A DNA stretch of 64,000 nt from Haemonchus contortus (GCA_000469685.2 LS997566.1:44627442-44691441); one strand, 5' to 3'; shown: positions 48,901 through 60,613, numbered from the stretch's first letter. Notes: generated by a model not told the origin, from the letters alone. Numbers and translations are program-made.

Positions 48901-51900
48901 CCATCCTCGCACTATACCGCGCCATGGCTTCCATTATTTCACTTAAAATAGATATTTCAATTTATCTTGAACTGTACTTTTGAGCCGGTTATGTTGTGTC
49001 TAGAGAGGGGTTTACAGTCCCCTCCTAGAAAAATTTCTGCCTCGATCTTCTTGAGTGAAAAGGATTGACCCATTCAAGATTCTTAGTGTTTTCTTGCTGC
49101 TCAATTTTCGTTGGGAGTGTCGTTCCCCTAGATCAACGATGCAACGATCTGCCCCCATTAATTTCCCTATCTAATTGCTTAGGATTGCCAATTTGTGGGC
49201 GTAGATATGTTCACAACTGAGTGAATAAACAAATAAATGAATAAGATTTTAGCTACTCAATGTTGGATATGTGGAGGCCAATAAAATGTACGATTGGCAG
49301 TGTTATATATTCCATGACGTAGACCTCCTACCAGAAGACGACCGTAATTTGCACGTGTGTCCCGACGAAAATCCTCGACACATGGCCGTAGCAGTGAATA
49401 AATTCAATTACAAGTAGGTCAATAACTTTGGGGCTAGCTATCCAGTGATTGCGTCTTACAGATTGATTTCCTTATTTTCATCTATGATTTTTTTATGGCA
49501 GGCTCTATTATGAAGAAATGTTCGGTACAAGTACCGCTTTTACGAAGGATCAATTTATTAAAACAAATGGATTTTCAAATCGCTATTGGGGATGGGGTGG
49601 TGAAGACGATGACATGTACTACAGGTATGGGTGATATTTTGTTTTCATACAGACTGAAGTTCAGAAGAGCACATTCTTCCACAGGGGAAATTTTACGAAG
49701 TGTTCGCGAAAATTTGGTGACAGCATGTTCGAAAAGGGGCAAAAATCTTCATTGTTATGAGTAGGCGTACTTGAGTACTCTCAACTGCTGCAATTGGTAG
49801 CAGAGTTCTAACAAGTTATATCAACACCGGGCCGAAACAATAAATAAGTGAGTAAACAAACAACGAGACAAAAAAGTCTGTGTGGAATCGATGTTTCCAT
49901 GCAGTTCTTTGGCCTATTTTTCCTGACCGGCGAATTTCCCACATGCATTTAAGGAGTGTGGAAAACAAAATGACGGGGATAGGAGGAGCAAAGGTAAATC
50001 TTTTTTTTTAAATTCAGAGCATAGTGCCCAGTACAAGATAAAAATGTTTTTTGGGATTGTTGTCAAGGATGAACCTGTGAAAGTCAAGGTTTTTTGAGTT
50101 CTGGCAACGTTATAAGGGCCAAAGAAGTTGCTTTATCACACCAACCATAAGACGCACGTTGCGCGAAGGCAGCTTAGAGTAGCCAAACCTGCATTTGGGC
50201 AGCTCGTCCAAATACTCTGTTCCATGCAACTTTTGTCGTCACATTCTCGTCCAACCCCTAACTTTACTGGTTTTTAGGCCTTAATATTTCTCTAATTATG
50301 ACAATTTATGCGTATTCTAGGATCCATGCATGGCAACTGATATGGGCAAATACTTTGCATCGACTGAAAATGCCATTTGTCAAATGATCTTTTCTAAAAC
50401 TTTCAAATCAATACTACGGTGTCGTTTCAGAGTTCTTTATGCTGGATATAAAGTGGATCGATACAACGAAACTGTTGCTCGGTATACGATGATTAACCAT
50501 GAACATGAAACAAAAGTCAATCCTGTCAATCCGTTAGTTGCTATTATTCTGATATCACTCCAGTCTTCCAGTAGTAATCCGAGTCCCTGTAATGGTCCTG
50601 GCGTTTTCGGTCATACGACCTTTATATAGTCTTATATTTCTTTCATAGAAGCATATAATCGTTTTTCATAGCGCTAGCATGGAAACTGTTCTGCTAGACA
50701 ATGATTTTTCGTGAGCCATAGCACTATAACCGGGGATTGTTTGAAGATTTTTCGAGCTATTATTCATCTCGCGTTTGCTGGGCGATTAAATTATTCAATG
50801 CAAATTACCACCGGAACGACACAAGGGATCACTGCTACAGCTCCGAAACACTCACACCGTAGAATGAGGGTTTTATAGTCGAGTAGCGCACATCACTGAC
50901 TAACAGTGTGGATGTATAGACAATATAAATAGTTTATCACTAGTCAAACTCATGTCAGTTAGCATACGACCGTTGAGCGGTCATCTACAACCAACACCTT
51001 ACAGGGATACACATATGAACATATGAACCACGTTTACGACAAACGCGCTCCATTATTCACCGCCTAAAAGGGTACTAAGGCGCATCCCATGAAAGACTGT
51101 TTGTAGCGCCTCTCGATGTGAGGAATTGTCGACGTCGCGTTTTCCAGTAGCTTCTGGGCCAATAAGCCTTGAGCCTTTTTATGGCCATCTGGTCGCTTTC
51201 CGAAATGAAAAATATGTATTCAAGCCAGTTGCTAGATTGCCACTGTCCAGGCTTTTTATTTGCTGGGCTTTTCCGATATGGTTTCGCTCGCCTTCGGCTC
51301 TCTTCTTTCTATGTCGGTCTAGAAAAGAAGGACTAGCTGAGCGCAAATCCTTTGCTGATGTTTTCATGGAAGAGTCTCTGCTGTTCCGTTATCGTAATCA
51401 TCCCAATCTAACTCCTTACTTTTCTTGTATATGTTCAACACTGGGCGGAGGTGGTGTAGTGGCAAGTGGCGCATTATATCGCACGCACGGTCAGGGGTTC
51501 GAATCCCGGATCGATGCCCGCCTAGGCCAACCAAGCCTTCCATCCCTCCGGGGTCGGTGAATTGGTACCAGACTCGTCTAGGAGGATGAAAGCACTGACT
51601 TGTACATCGGCTGGCCACCGCAAGTCATTGTATAGGCCACATACGCACTCATTACGCCACTACGATTCTGAATGGAAGTCGAGTGCGGGGGCGCATCCCT
51701 CAGACGGGATTGATTAACGCCAAAAACTTTATCCTTTTATCCTTTATGTTCAACACTAAATTCCAGCTTTTCTCCCCGTAAAACCTCGGTATTTGTATAC
51801 CTTTATAATTGTATTGTGATTCTTCTTCTTCTCCACGTGTCATTTAGTAACCATAACTGACTCGGAGTAAGGCTGTTCCGCGTTCGCGGTGGTGGACTGC

Positions 51901-52352
51901 GCTTTTGAAAAAGACAATCGCGTCGAAACATCAGGCCACTAATAAAGTTTTCACCCAACAGCAGAAGAAACACAGTGCAATTGTAAATGCTTTCAACACT
52001 GTTTTCACTGTTTTCCACTTACTTTAGATATAACCGGCAATATTCACAGCACTGCGGTGAAAATTTCATTGCTGAGGTCTTCATCTGAGCATGACCGCTG
52101 AGCTTTTATTTCAGATGTCGATACAAATTATTGGAACACACAGAAGATGACTGGAAAGGAGACGGCCTAAACTCTTTGAAATATAAAATTCTCAATATCA
52201 CATCGAAGCCACTATTCACGCATATCCTTGTCGACTTATTAGAAGCAGAAGAAAGAGCCTCTCTAGAAGCAAAACTTTGTCACCGAGTCGGCTGGGATTT
52301 AGTTTTTAGTTTAAGAGATTCGGTTGTAAAGCTTTTTAGCTATTTTTTATAA
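39993..52352 (+). CDS. bre-4: Beta-1,4-galactosyl/N-acetylgalactosaminyltransferase (BRE-4 type), at least eight exons
   Basis: Golgi type II enzyme that extends GlcNAc-ended glycans and glycolipids from a UDP-sugar. Core exons: 45786-45970, 46149-46294 region (to 46295), 49253-49413, 49502-49624, 50431-50532, 52115-52352; all are GT-AG and phase-consistent. They encode LEGKFKYLKPGGHYIPDGC, VAIIIPFRDR, VEQ...FNRAK, LLNVGY, FHDVDLLPEDDRNLH (metal/UDP motif), NGFSNRYWGWGGEDDD (acceptor/catalytic motif) and CRYKLLEHTEDDW. The N-terminal exon starts at 39993 (MPFRKDFVSQ, then a hydrophobic anchor of about 20 residues) and runs to about 40278. Optional stem exons at 40346-40432 and 41215-41295 keep phase; with both, the product is 469 aa. 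The residue matching bovine Tyr289 is Met (M322), which argues for GalNAc transfer. The gene ends with a C-terminal extension after HRVGW. Helitron-like, RTE and SINE insertions all lie in introns. The core is secure; the exon 1/stem splicing is uncertain. Confidence 0.88.
40462..40695 (+). repeat. tRNA-derived SINE, 5'-truncated copy in intron
   Basis: Lacks the tRNA head; starts near GGTGTCCGCCTAAGCAAACC and continues ACGGGGTAGATTAATTGGTA, CACCTACCCATTCAATACGCC, ACTACGATTCTGAATGG, ACACAGGATTGATC. Confidence 0.7.
41510..41680. repeat. Inverted repeat (fold-back) in glycosyltransferase intron
   Basis: Left arm from about 41511 (CTTCCTCTATACTGG-type, then GAGGGAAAAGCTCTTCC and ACCTACC) pairs with a right arm ending near 41678 (GGGCAGGTTCAGGAAGAGCT, then TTTCCCTC and AAAGATAGGAA). 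Arms are about 55-60 bases with mismatches. Confidence 0.65.
42139..44006 (-). mobile_element. Non-autonomous Helitron-like element, complete, with internal satellite array
   Basis: On the minus strand the element starts TCCTTACTATATATAAACCA after an A and ends GTGGCCGCCTGG before a T. A perfect hairpin GCACGC-AATA-GCGTGC sits nine or ten bases before the 3' CTGG. These are textbook Helitron termini. The interior holds a CAGACAAA simple tract near the 5' end, GC boxes (CCCCGCCCCTTGGGGG; CCCCGCCCCTCGTGGG) and a tandem array (42640-43480). No Rep/helicase sequence is present. The element lies in the intron upstream of the first catalytic exon of the glycosyltransferase, antisense to it. Confidence 0.8.
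42640..43480. repeat. Tandem array, ~126-bp unit with CCCCGCCCACTT boxes
   Basis: GAATAGAGTTATA recurs near 42831, 42957, 43084, 43208 and 43338 (spacing 124-130). Each unit also carries TTTGACCACATTTGTTC, TACCTTTTTGCCGCA and two CCCCGCCCACTT boxes. About six units, a few percent diverged. Confidence 0.9.
44565..45729 (-). mobile_element. RTE-clade LINE fragment, broken reverse transcriptase
   Basis: Minus strand, 5' to 3': VIEVCREFRMPLVLTFVDYE and KAFYSVEMNAVLSALIDQGL (palm start), a frameshifted stretch, QGDTVLPKLFTAALQWVMKS, DGRVLSDLRFADIVLSSSS, then LREELVRRQKAAWAAFGPLR (thumb/connection), and the C-terminal RTE signature FRWAGHIMRRDGDRWT followed by RWGDVLVDH. The pieces sit in different frames with stops between them. 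The catalytic F-A-D-D box reads FADI: one Asp is missing. The upstream half of the reverse transcriptase and the endonuclease are absent. It is antisense to, and inside an intron of, the glycosyltransferase, ending 57 bases before the exon at 45786. Confidence 0.9.
46600..46870. repeat. MITE-related interior sequence
   Basis: GGATTAGACGAGAATGTGAC, AAAAGTTGCATGGAAAGGAT and CGGACGGCTGAC read, as reverse complement, like the interior phrases of the TTAA-type MITE at 62856-63320 (ACTCGTCCAAATATCTC, TCGTCACATTCTCATCC). Similar stretches occur near 21880-21965 and 50160-50265. Ends could not be set. Confidence 0.45.
48610..48979. mobile_element. MITE, TTAA-type family, copy 4
   Basis: The left end is AGGGCACAGTTTATGATAAA and the right end is TTTATCTTGAACTGTACTT followed by TTGA: a decayed version of the family's terminal repeat. 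An internal hairpin (CTTTTAGGC/GCCTAAAAA) sits near 48713-48740. It lies in a glycosyltransferase intron. Confidence 0.65.
51443..51745 (+). repeat. tRNA-derived SINE, best preserved copy
   Basis: The head GTGGTGTAGTGGCAAGTGGC gives a box A and GGTTCGAATCC (51496-51506) is a perfect box B, so an internal Pol III promoter is visible. The body (GCCTAGGCCAACCAAGCCTT, CCTCCGGGGTCGGTGAATTG, GTCTAGGAGGATGAAAGCAC, CATCGGCTGGCCACCGC, ACTACGATTCTGAATGGAAG, CCTCAGACGGGATTGATTAA) defines the family. The tail ends in ATCCTTTTATCCTTTA. It lies in the last intron of the glycosyltransferase. Not a tRNA gene: there is no matching acceptor stem. Confidence 0.85.
51880..51985 (+). mobile_element. Penelope-like terminal fragment
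   Basis: ACAATCGCGTCGAAACATCA, AATAAAGTTTTCACCCAA and CAGCAGAAGAA parallel the sequence after the GIY-YIG remnant at 56890-56980 (ACTACGTCGAAACGTTAGG, AATAAAGTATTCCACC, GGCAGAAGAA). No coding part here. Confidence 0.5.
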
Positions 52353-53882
52353 GACTGGTATGACTGAGCGTAGGATAGATTTGTGGTTTATCCTAGTCTT
52401 TGAGACTTTTAGGTAATGGATCACAGATACAGTTGTATACCATTTAATAGTGCATCGACTCTTTCCATAACATAAGTTGTATATGATTCTGTACATAAGA
52501 GGCCGCTTTAGCGGTCCGGCAATGAACTAGGCAGTAAGCTTCTATTACGGTTCTCATGCTTACTTTCTCACGTCCATCATTATACCATCATGACCATTCA
52601 TTCTAAGAGTTTATTGAATGTATGATAGTTTGATTGTGCCTGTGATTGTTTCCTTGCTATTGCGATTCTCGAAGCTTTGTTGCCTACAAATTCGAGTTGT
52701 CTACATTCATGTATGCAGCATTAGCAGAATAAATCCACTAATCAACTGCACTGTAAAGAAAAGAAGCATTGAAGCCTGTGGTGGTAGGTTAGGACGGTTT
52801 TTTTGTATGGTCTTCGAATACGGAACTTCTTCAGTATGGGGGATGGGGACATTCATATATTGTGAAGTCACTCAACTGTACAACTGTCATCACGTGCCGA
52901 TAACTGACCTGAATTATAATCCGGAATGTTATCGAGAAGAAAATCTTTCAGTCCGGAGTCTTCATATATTCACTCTAACAAGATGTTATGATCGCGTGAA
53001 GACAATCCTATTCGGCCGGGCAGAACCGCTCCGATAATTCTAGGGGCCTGCTGCCTCTGGCTTGTACATTTGGTGACTGCTCGGTCGTGCTCTTAAAGTG
53101 CGGTACTGATATTATGAGCAGACTCTTATCTCTTTGTGTGTTCCTAAGCTTAGAGTTACTGCTCTGACCCAGATAATTTCTGCTAGTCTTGGAGAAGTTT
53201 GTTGAATGCTGATAGTGTCACATAATCATAACTATTGGTAAGCGATTAATCGATAACTCCAAGTTGTCAAATGCCATACTTCTTTGTTTTCTTCATTTGC
53301 TGCTACAGAAATAAATTTATTTGTTATTCCGTTCAGTCATAAGGGGTACCAACAAATATTATATTTAACCCCAATGCAGGTTAGTCTTGTAAAGAATTGG
53401 AACGATGTTTGTGATTATACTGGTTGGTTTTGATTTTTCGATATCCTCTCTCCAGTCAAATAGATGTTGCACACTATATTCTGCGAATTATCTGCTTACA
53501 CCAGTGAATAAAGAAGAAACATGAAATTGAGTAAAGATCAACTTTGTAAAAAATTCATTGACGCGGCCAACTATTTTTTCACAAAGCTAATCCTGCAATC
53601 GTACTACTCTGTTTAGCATCATGTTTTTTCTTAATTTAGTGGTTTAAGCAGATGGTAGCCACAATAAAGCATCCCAAACTGGCGCACAAATACAGCGTTA
53701 AAGTTTTGGGTATGTTCATGTAATACACAGCGCATCATTTGTGCACTAACATTTAATTGAAAATACAAAGTAGATCACTGCATTCACTATGGTGCCTTGC
53801 ATTAGCTTGATGCATAACTATTGCGGATTTTTTTCAACAAGTTTTATTTACGACACGATAAAAATACTGAACAAAAACATGT
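52353..53882. other. 3' flank of the glycosyltransferase, no further gene recognised
   Basis: AATAAA motifs occur near 52730 and 53311 and could serve polyadenylation. The open frame at 52618-53037 has no recognised motif. Confidence 0.4.
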
Positions 53883-54200
53883 TCAATTAATTACTCTGAA
53901 ACTAGTCCACCATCTATGTACGTCAAGCACGGCTTCCCATTGGCTAGATAATCGGATCCCAAAGGCGAAGAAGTTTTGATCATTGGAGGCGATCCACGCC
54001 TTGACATCGGCCATCAAGTCATCCGAACCGACGCAGCTTCTATTCCCTAGCCATTTCTGCAGCGAAGGGTTGACGAGATAATCCATAGAAGTTTCTGCTG
54101 GTGAATATGGCAGATTTAGGAGCAGATTCCATTTTCTGGTTGGTTTGGCTGGTTGTTCCATTGCCGAAAAGTTACTGAGATCACGGAATGACTCTGCCAC
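53883..54200 (-). mobile_element. Mariner transposase C-terminal remnant
   Basis: A 105-codon frame: LPYSPAETSMDYLVNPSLQK, WLGNRSCVGSDDLMADVKAW, FFAFGIRLSSQWEAVLDVHR. This is the C-terminal quarter of a mariner transposase (family pattern YSPDLAPxDYHLFxSLQ ... FFxxGIxxLxxRWxxVI). The catalytic Asp of SPD is Ala here. Terminal repeats were not found. Relic only. Confidence 0.85.
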
Positions 54201-56266
54201 CTTCCAACTTGTCTCGAAGTAGTGGAGCGTAAGTTCGCAAATATGCGGATGGTTTTCTAATTATATTTTTGTAGTGGAAAACAAGCAGATCATTTCTTAA
54301 TAACCCCGAACTCAGTATTCAATTTCTATCAAGAGAAAAAAGCCGCGGAAGAATCCGCAAAAATTATGCATCAACCTAATACAAAAATAGCCGTAAATCA
54401 GTGTCATAAAAATTGACAACGCTTCTATGAGACCCAAGCCTGAGGATGGTTGACACAGACATCCCTCGCTTATCGACGGAAAGTGTTCATCTCCGACATA
54501 AGCGAGAGGGAAAGTGATGTAAAATAACACTATGAAATAGTCTGAACTAAGTAAAACAGAATGAGCACAAGCGAAATACTTGTGCATCAAGAAGGATTCG
54601 GAAAGTTGGGCTGATGTCTGCTAATTTTTATCAGTTGTATAAGGTAACCTAATGTTCGGAAGTGGTAGTTTTTGATAGTATTTCAGGAATCAGGCTTTAG
54701 TAGTAGAGAGATTTGTTATTCATAAATATTAATTTATTAACTTTCATCGGACACTCACTGGTACAAGAGAATCACAAAGATCAACATGCTGTCCAACTTC
54801 GTGCCCTAAAGCAGATCAAAAACGCATTTTCGCAATGCACGTTACCTGTAAATTGAAGAATTCAAGTATCGATAAACATCTTTCAACAATTCTTGGTGCA
54901 CAGAGAGCTAAAAGTTGCTTGCTCCATGTTTGGTAATGTAGGAGCACCTGTGGTCTTGTTTCAGTAGAGTAGTTGGTCTTATAAAGTTGTGCCTGGTTTG
55001 ACTATCTGGCGGGCCGGGCAGTATGTTAAGTGTAACCTTGTTTTACATCCACTGCTGCATATAGATTCTTCCGTCCTGTGCACTTGGCGAGTAAATAGAC
55101 GGCTAAAATTTTCTTCTCTTTAGGTCTGTTATTTCGGGCACTTTGAACTTCTTCGTTTCTCTTTGAAATATAAACTCCTATTTAACATGTTGTCCAATAA
55201 TCTGCCGGACGAAGCCGTGTCACATAACATGGTATGTTAAAATTAAACTCGATGTGAGGAAACGAAACGCGACGAAAGAAAAAGCTTTCACCTGATTACT
55301 AATGTATCATAACATCACATAAGGCTCACGGAATCGTCAATGGAAACTAGGTACGCAGTCAGTGGACTGACAACGCAGTGATCATGTTCGATTGTAGGGC
55401 CATTTGCGGCGATACCCACAGGCGTCTGCACGCCCTTCGAGCCTTCGGGACGATTCTTGCGAAGTGCGACATTTTCTCTTGATTCCAACAAATCCTCTCG
55501 CTTCTCTCGACCACTCTTGGAGAGACCAGGCACTAATAAAAAAACAAAGATGCTTAATAAGGTGAATCCGAATAGCAGAAAGTACCTCACTATTCACGAT
55601 CAGTTTACATCAACTTTTTGCTGTAATCTAGTTAGTTGAGAAATTTAGAGTGTATCAGGAGTGTGTTCTATGAGAAAGGAAGTAGACTCCGTTTCTCATA
55701 GAACACAGCAAAACATGCACATTTTACGTAAGTGGTACTCACATGCCATAATTGCTGCTAATTATCACTTTTCTATTGAAATTTTGTGCGAAACCCATTC
55801 AGATGAGAGCGTGAAGGAGCAGAGCAAATTGCTTGGGACTGTGCGAGCGGCAGCCAAAAAACGCTTTGCCTTAAACGTTAGAGGGCGCTTTCAGAGTATA
55901 ACTTCGAGCACCATTGGCATCTTTCAGAGCAAAAGGCTATTTGGCGAAAGTGTATCATTATGGAAAGGCCCTACACTGTTTCGGTTGAAAAACATGCTCC
56001 AGTGTAAGGACCGTTAATGGTGGAGCGGACGCCGCTTGCGAGCATTCAGCGACCAACGCACAACCCTGTCTCTGAATGCCATATTTGACGCAAGAGCGTC
56101 AAACGCCGGCATCCGATGCTGCTGCGGAGTGGTGGCGCTCAACGCTCGAAGGCTGTGCCAGCGTTCGGGGCGCCGCAAGCTTGACGGTCTCTGCGCTGTA
56201 GTATGCCAAATCTCGAATAGAAGTGCGCGAAGGTTCGAAACAGGCTCTACGAGAAACAGTGCTTGA
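54201..56266. other. Intergenic, no gene recognised
   Basis: The frame 55661-56017 (118 codons) and its neighbour 56036-56266 lie just upstream of the Penelope GIY-YIG remnant and may be its decayed upstream part, but no reverse transcriptase motif is readable. Confidence 0.35.
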
Positions 56267-56985
56267 CAGACGACTGTACCATATGTATGTCCATACGGGA
56301 AGGCAGGTGATTGCGCACTTAGGGGCGTGATCTACCAGTTATAATGTAGGGCATGTGGGTAAACCTCATCAGAGAGACAGGGCGACAACTAGCTGTACGG
56401 ATAAAAGAACATCTAGCTAGTATGAAGCGCGAAAACCTCTTGACAGCGCTCGGTCGGCATAAAGTTGAGGAACACAACGGCGACATTCTCGAAGTGGAAT
56501 ACACGGTATTTTCGCAGGAGACGGAAATTTCATCGAGAAAGGCATTAGAGGCCTTCTTTATTCTGCAAAAGGGTCCCAAGATGAACAACAGAGATGAGTG
56601 TCCACCTATAACCAGTGAATTCTTGCCATACTTACCGCTCTGTGAGCTATGACTCGTGATCAGTTGCATCGTAATGTGATCTCCCTTATCATAAGTATAA
56701 GAGAGACATCAAGAAGTCTCATTCGCTACTGACAGTCGCCTGTGGCGACAGCGGGATCCATCAGCTTTGACGGTGGAACCTGGTGAGTATTTCATGAAGT
56801 GGGTAGTTTTTCCGATGTGTCTCGGTCGTTTTTCGCTAGAGACAAACGCTATCGGATAATGTGAACCATCTCAAATTTTGTTTAGGCCTCTGAAGACGAC
56901 GACTACGTCGAAACGTTAGGCTTTTGACTTAATAAAGTATTCCACCTAAAAACCACGAACGGCAGAAGAATTTTATCGACGTAGA
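56267..56985 (+). mobile_element. Penelope-like element, GIY-YIG endonuclease remnant plus terminal region
   Basis: Frame 56353-56652 encodes ETGRQLAVRIKEHL, ALGRHKVEEHNGDILEVE, ETEISSRKALEAFFI and CPPITSEFLPYLPLC, the C-terminal endonuclease domain pattern of Penelope-like elements (YIGETGR...REH...EA..I..NP.MN). Just upstream another frame gives GVIYQL-CRACG, the Cys pair that normally precedes it, so at least one frameshift separates them; the canonical YIG is LIR. Downstream, 56880-56980 carries the CGTCGAAACGTTAGG/AATAAAGT stretch shared with 51880-51985. No reverse transcriptase was recognised upstream. Non-functional. Confidence 0.8.
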
Positions 56986-57120
56986 CAACAATGCCTAGGT
57001 TAAAACAAGAGAGAAGTTAGAGACTTAATAAGAAAACACCGCGATTTGCTCACGTATTGCAGTCAAGCGTCGCGCGTGTCAGAGAATTGTCTCGGAGCTT
57101 CGACACTTCACAGAAGCTTT

Positions 57121-57308
<188 letters not shown>

Positions 57309-59536
57309 ACACATGACTTATTTTGCCAACGTATAGATTCTGTCCGTTTGTATACGTATCGTTCTGTTTCGTTGTATGCAGCTGCTGGAATGCCTGTGTG
57401 TTGAATATAATATATCGGATTGTGGTATTGTGGTGAGTAAAAATTTGGAAAATAAAAAAGACTGAAGAAACACCCAATCGCCGTGCTTTTCCGGCTTTGG
57501 AACACAGGCATTCATACTTGCTGCTCGGGAATCTGACAGCATGAAAGGGAACGTATGGAAATTTGTGTACTCAAGTGGATTTGAACTGGTGCAAAGACAT
57601 GTTAGAGATCCGTAAAGTGACCCGGATCGGATGCAGCCCGGTCGGTTACCAACGCTTTCTAGTACCATCCCCGGCTTATAAGTTGAACTCTGATGGAACA
57701 CAACGGAAGTATGCTGTAAAAATGAATGCCAATCGGAGGCCTCAGGAGGTCTACTGACTGACAAAAAGCTGAGTGAGTCATGGGAATCCATTTAAAGGAG
57801 CAGGATACAGGAGATGGAACGATGATCAGCTGCGTACACAGATGTAGTATGGCCATCATGTTATTTGCTGAATATCTGCTTGTTTAGGTAGTTGCAGAAA
57901 TAGTAAGGGCAGACAAACAGAACACCATCCCCCAGTCAGAACTCCTATCAGTTAGTGCGCTGTTATCTGTGGGTCTGTTGCGCACAGCACCATGACCCAA
58001 CATTGTACATTTTTTGGACCCACTGATGGTTGATATCTCTCGCCTGTCATTTCTACGTCCTTTTTGAGCACCAAATAAAACTTCTTTTTTCCCGAAAATT
58101 CTTGATAATTTACGGGCCCAAGTTCTTTTCAAATTTGGACGATATTTAGGCCCTAACCTTTTCCCATATTCGATGATATCATCAAGTGTTTAGTAGTAAA
58201 AATGATGATAGTAGATGATAAGAAAAGTAAGAGAGCAAGTGATAGTTTTATGTCTGTGGTGTATTGTAAGGAATCAATATAAACCTATATACGACTACTT
58301 ATTACGATGAGAGTTAAGCAGTAAGGGGGCATTTGAGAGAAGGTGCATTTTTTTCTGAGATAAAAGCTGAAATGCCTGAAGCATACCGATCTTTTCTATA
58401 GAAACTTTCTAAATTTTAATGACCCCCCTGAAGTTTCACAGGTCTTTCGACTCTTTTATAAAAAGCTTTTTTGGTTGCACTTTTATCAAATTTTAAACTC
58501 AGCAATGACATCAGCTGCACTCCTCTTACCCATAGATCTTCTATTAAAAGCTCAAATGTATAGGGACTCTTTTTCCCATGGATCTTATTCTGACAATTCA
58601 AATATCTGGGGAACGCTTGGGACCACACCTGGCCTATCTGGCAGATGGGATGTGTCACGATCTCCACTCCCAAAACCCTGGTAGAATGTTCCCAAGCCTA
58701 CCTTCCTCACAAATTGACGACCAAAAACTTTTTGTTCCTGTTAGGGAGAATGTTTTGAAATGCTGGGAACTACATAAGAAGTCAAGGTAGGTCTCCCTTT
58801 TCTACTGTAAGAATATGTAGATGCACTTTCTCTTAGCTGTTCCCGACATCTGCGAGAGGATTCTTCCAAGAAGGATAGGCCTTGGAAGCCCAAAGCCTGC
58901 TAAGTTTTTCTAAATAGTTTCAATAGAGAAAGAATTCAGGGTGAAAGGGTTGTGTTTTATTCAAAGGACTGAAGCCTGTAATGTCGAATATGGGAAAGCA
59001 CTCTGATGGCTGATCACCCTATCATAGCACCATCACAATAGTTCGATTCCCGACATTACGAGGATTTCAGGATTTGTACGAGGATTTGTACGTATTATAC
59101 GCCATTCATGAGAGTGTTGAATTCGATTTCGCTCTTTTTGTTTAAGTGCTCACTTTTTTTTTGTCGGACGTTCAGCCACGTGTGGAATTGCGACACTGCG
59201 GTTCAATATTTCATCTGCCGAGCTGCAAAAATAAACTTCCGAATTTTTGCCATTTTCGTATGTTATTTTAGTCATTTTTGGCATTTTCATTCAGCAGCCA
59301 AAACTAATGACAGTCTGGGATTTTTATTGCGACTGACTCAAAGGGCAGACTAGCTACAGCATTTGTTTAATGGAGTCAGCTTATATAAATGTAACCACAT
59401 TTCAAAATGTCCTCCTACTACATAAGCTTTGCCGTAGAGTCCTGGTCCTCATGTTGAAAGTACCTAAGATTCGATCAAGCTCATCATGTTCAATCAATCA
59501 TTGCAACCTGAACTTCTGATTGGCTGACTGATTTAA

Positions 59537-60053
59537 AAGCACAGTTCACGACAAAAATGGTTTATGATAGTTCCCCCTAAGATAAGTTTGTGGCCCCCTG
59601 GTAAATCGTATGTGGCGCTGTCAGGTCTGAAAAAGGCCGAAATAGGGCGTCATGAAGGCTTAAAGATTGTTTCGTGTGTATGCGCGGACGAGTTACACTG
59701 GTATAGTAGAGGACGATTCCTTCATAAGGGTACCATTGTAGGAAGTTTAAACAATTAGTCGTGGCTCATTGCGACAGTTGAAGGCAGTTTTGGACATATT
59801 TGGCTTAATTTAGTCAGCTCTTTACGCAACTGCAACAACTGAAATCTCGTCCGAATACCCATCTCATTCCTTTCATGATAATCTCGTCCAGCTTCATTTC
59901 TTTTTCCTTATTTTCACTTCTCACGAAGAGCCTTATTTTTCCTCGAAATCGGCAAGTTTTCGCGCCTTCGTCACTACCGATGAATTATTCCCCATCTATA
60001 CATCCACTTTCCGACCGGAAAGAGGTACCTCAAACTAGCTGCTAACTGTGCCT
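59537..60053. mobile_element. MITE, TTAA-type family, copy 5
   Basis: TTAA|AAGCACAGTTCACGAC on the left and CTAACTGTGCCT|TTAG on the right. The homologous site in copy 1 of the long repeat (about 37551, AAATTTAGTCATTTTATT) is uninterrupted, giving an empty-site comparison and a four-base target duplication of TTAR type. Confidence 0.8.
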
Positions 60054-60613
60054 TTAGTCATTTTATTAATATTACTGCGTAATAATGAATTATTTGAGCG
60101 GATGTGGTGTACGATAGGGGTCAGAGAAGAATCTCTCAAGGAACAGTACAAATGTAGCGATCAGGACCATTTACTCATTAAGAATCTCTGGCTTCAAAAA
60201 AGGCCCCATTGTGTTCGGTTCCAGAATAGTCCATATTCTTGCAATCACGACATGATTGGGTAAGTCAGGATGCTTTTTTCAGGCATTGCAAGGTTATGGC
60301 CAATATTTCGGGTGTTTGTTTTGTTTGCTTTGCCTTCATCAGAGCTTGAAACGGTCCACGGCATTGTGGCTTGCTCGCTCAACGCCTCAACAGAATTTCC
60401 TAAAACTCCTCTACTAGTCTAGCAAACTTTCAAAAGCATTGATCGAATGAGATTGATCGAGTGAGGCACGAGACTACTCACCTCGAAGCTCGCTGCTAAG
60501 AGAGGAGAACGACCACCCTTGTACTGACGCTTGTTTGGACTAACCAGTAGTCAAAGGTCGAGGAATGCCGCAGTTTGTGGGTTATGACCAATTTGAAGGC
60601 CTTTGGCCGTGAC

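Noticed and set aside
51496..51506. Perfect tRNA box B suggesting a tRNA gene
   Set aside because: The surrounding sequence does not fold into a cloverleaf with a matching acceptor stem, and the same body recurs elsewhere as a SINE.
55661..56017. A 118-codon plus-strand frame upstream of the Penelope remnant
   Set aside because: No reverse transcriptase or other family motif could be read, so I did not call it as part of the element or as a gene.
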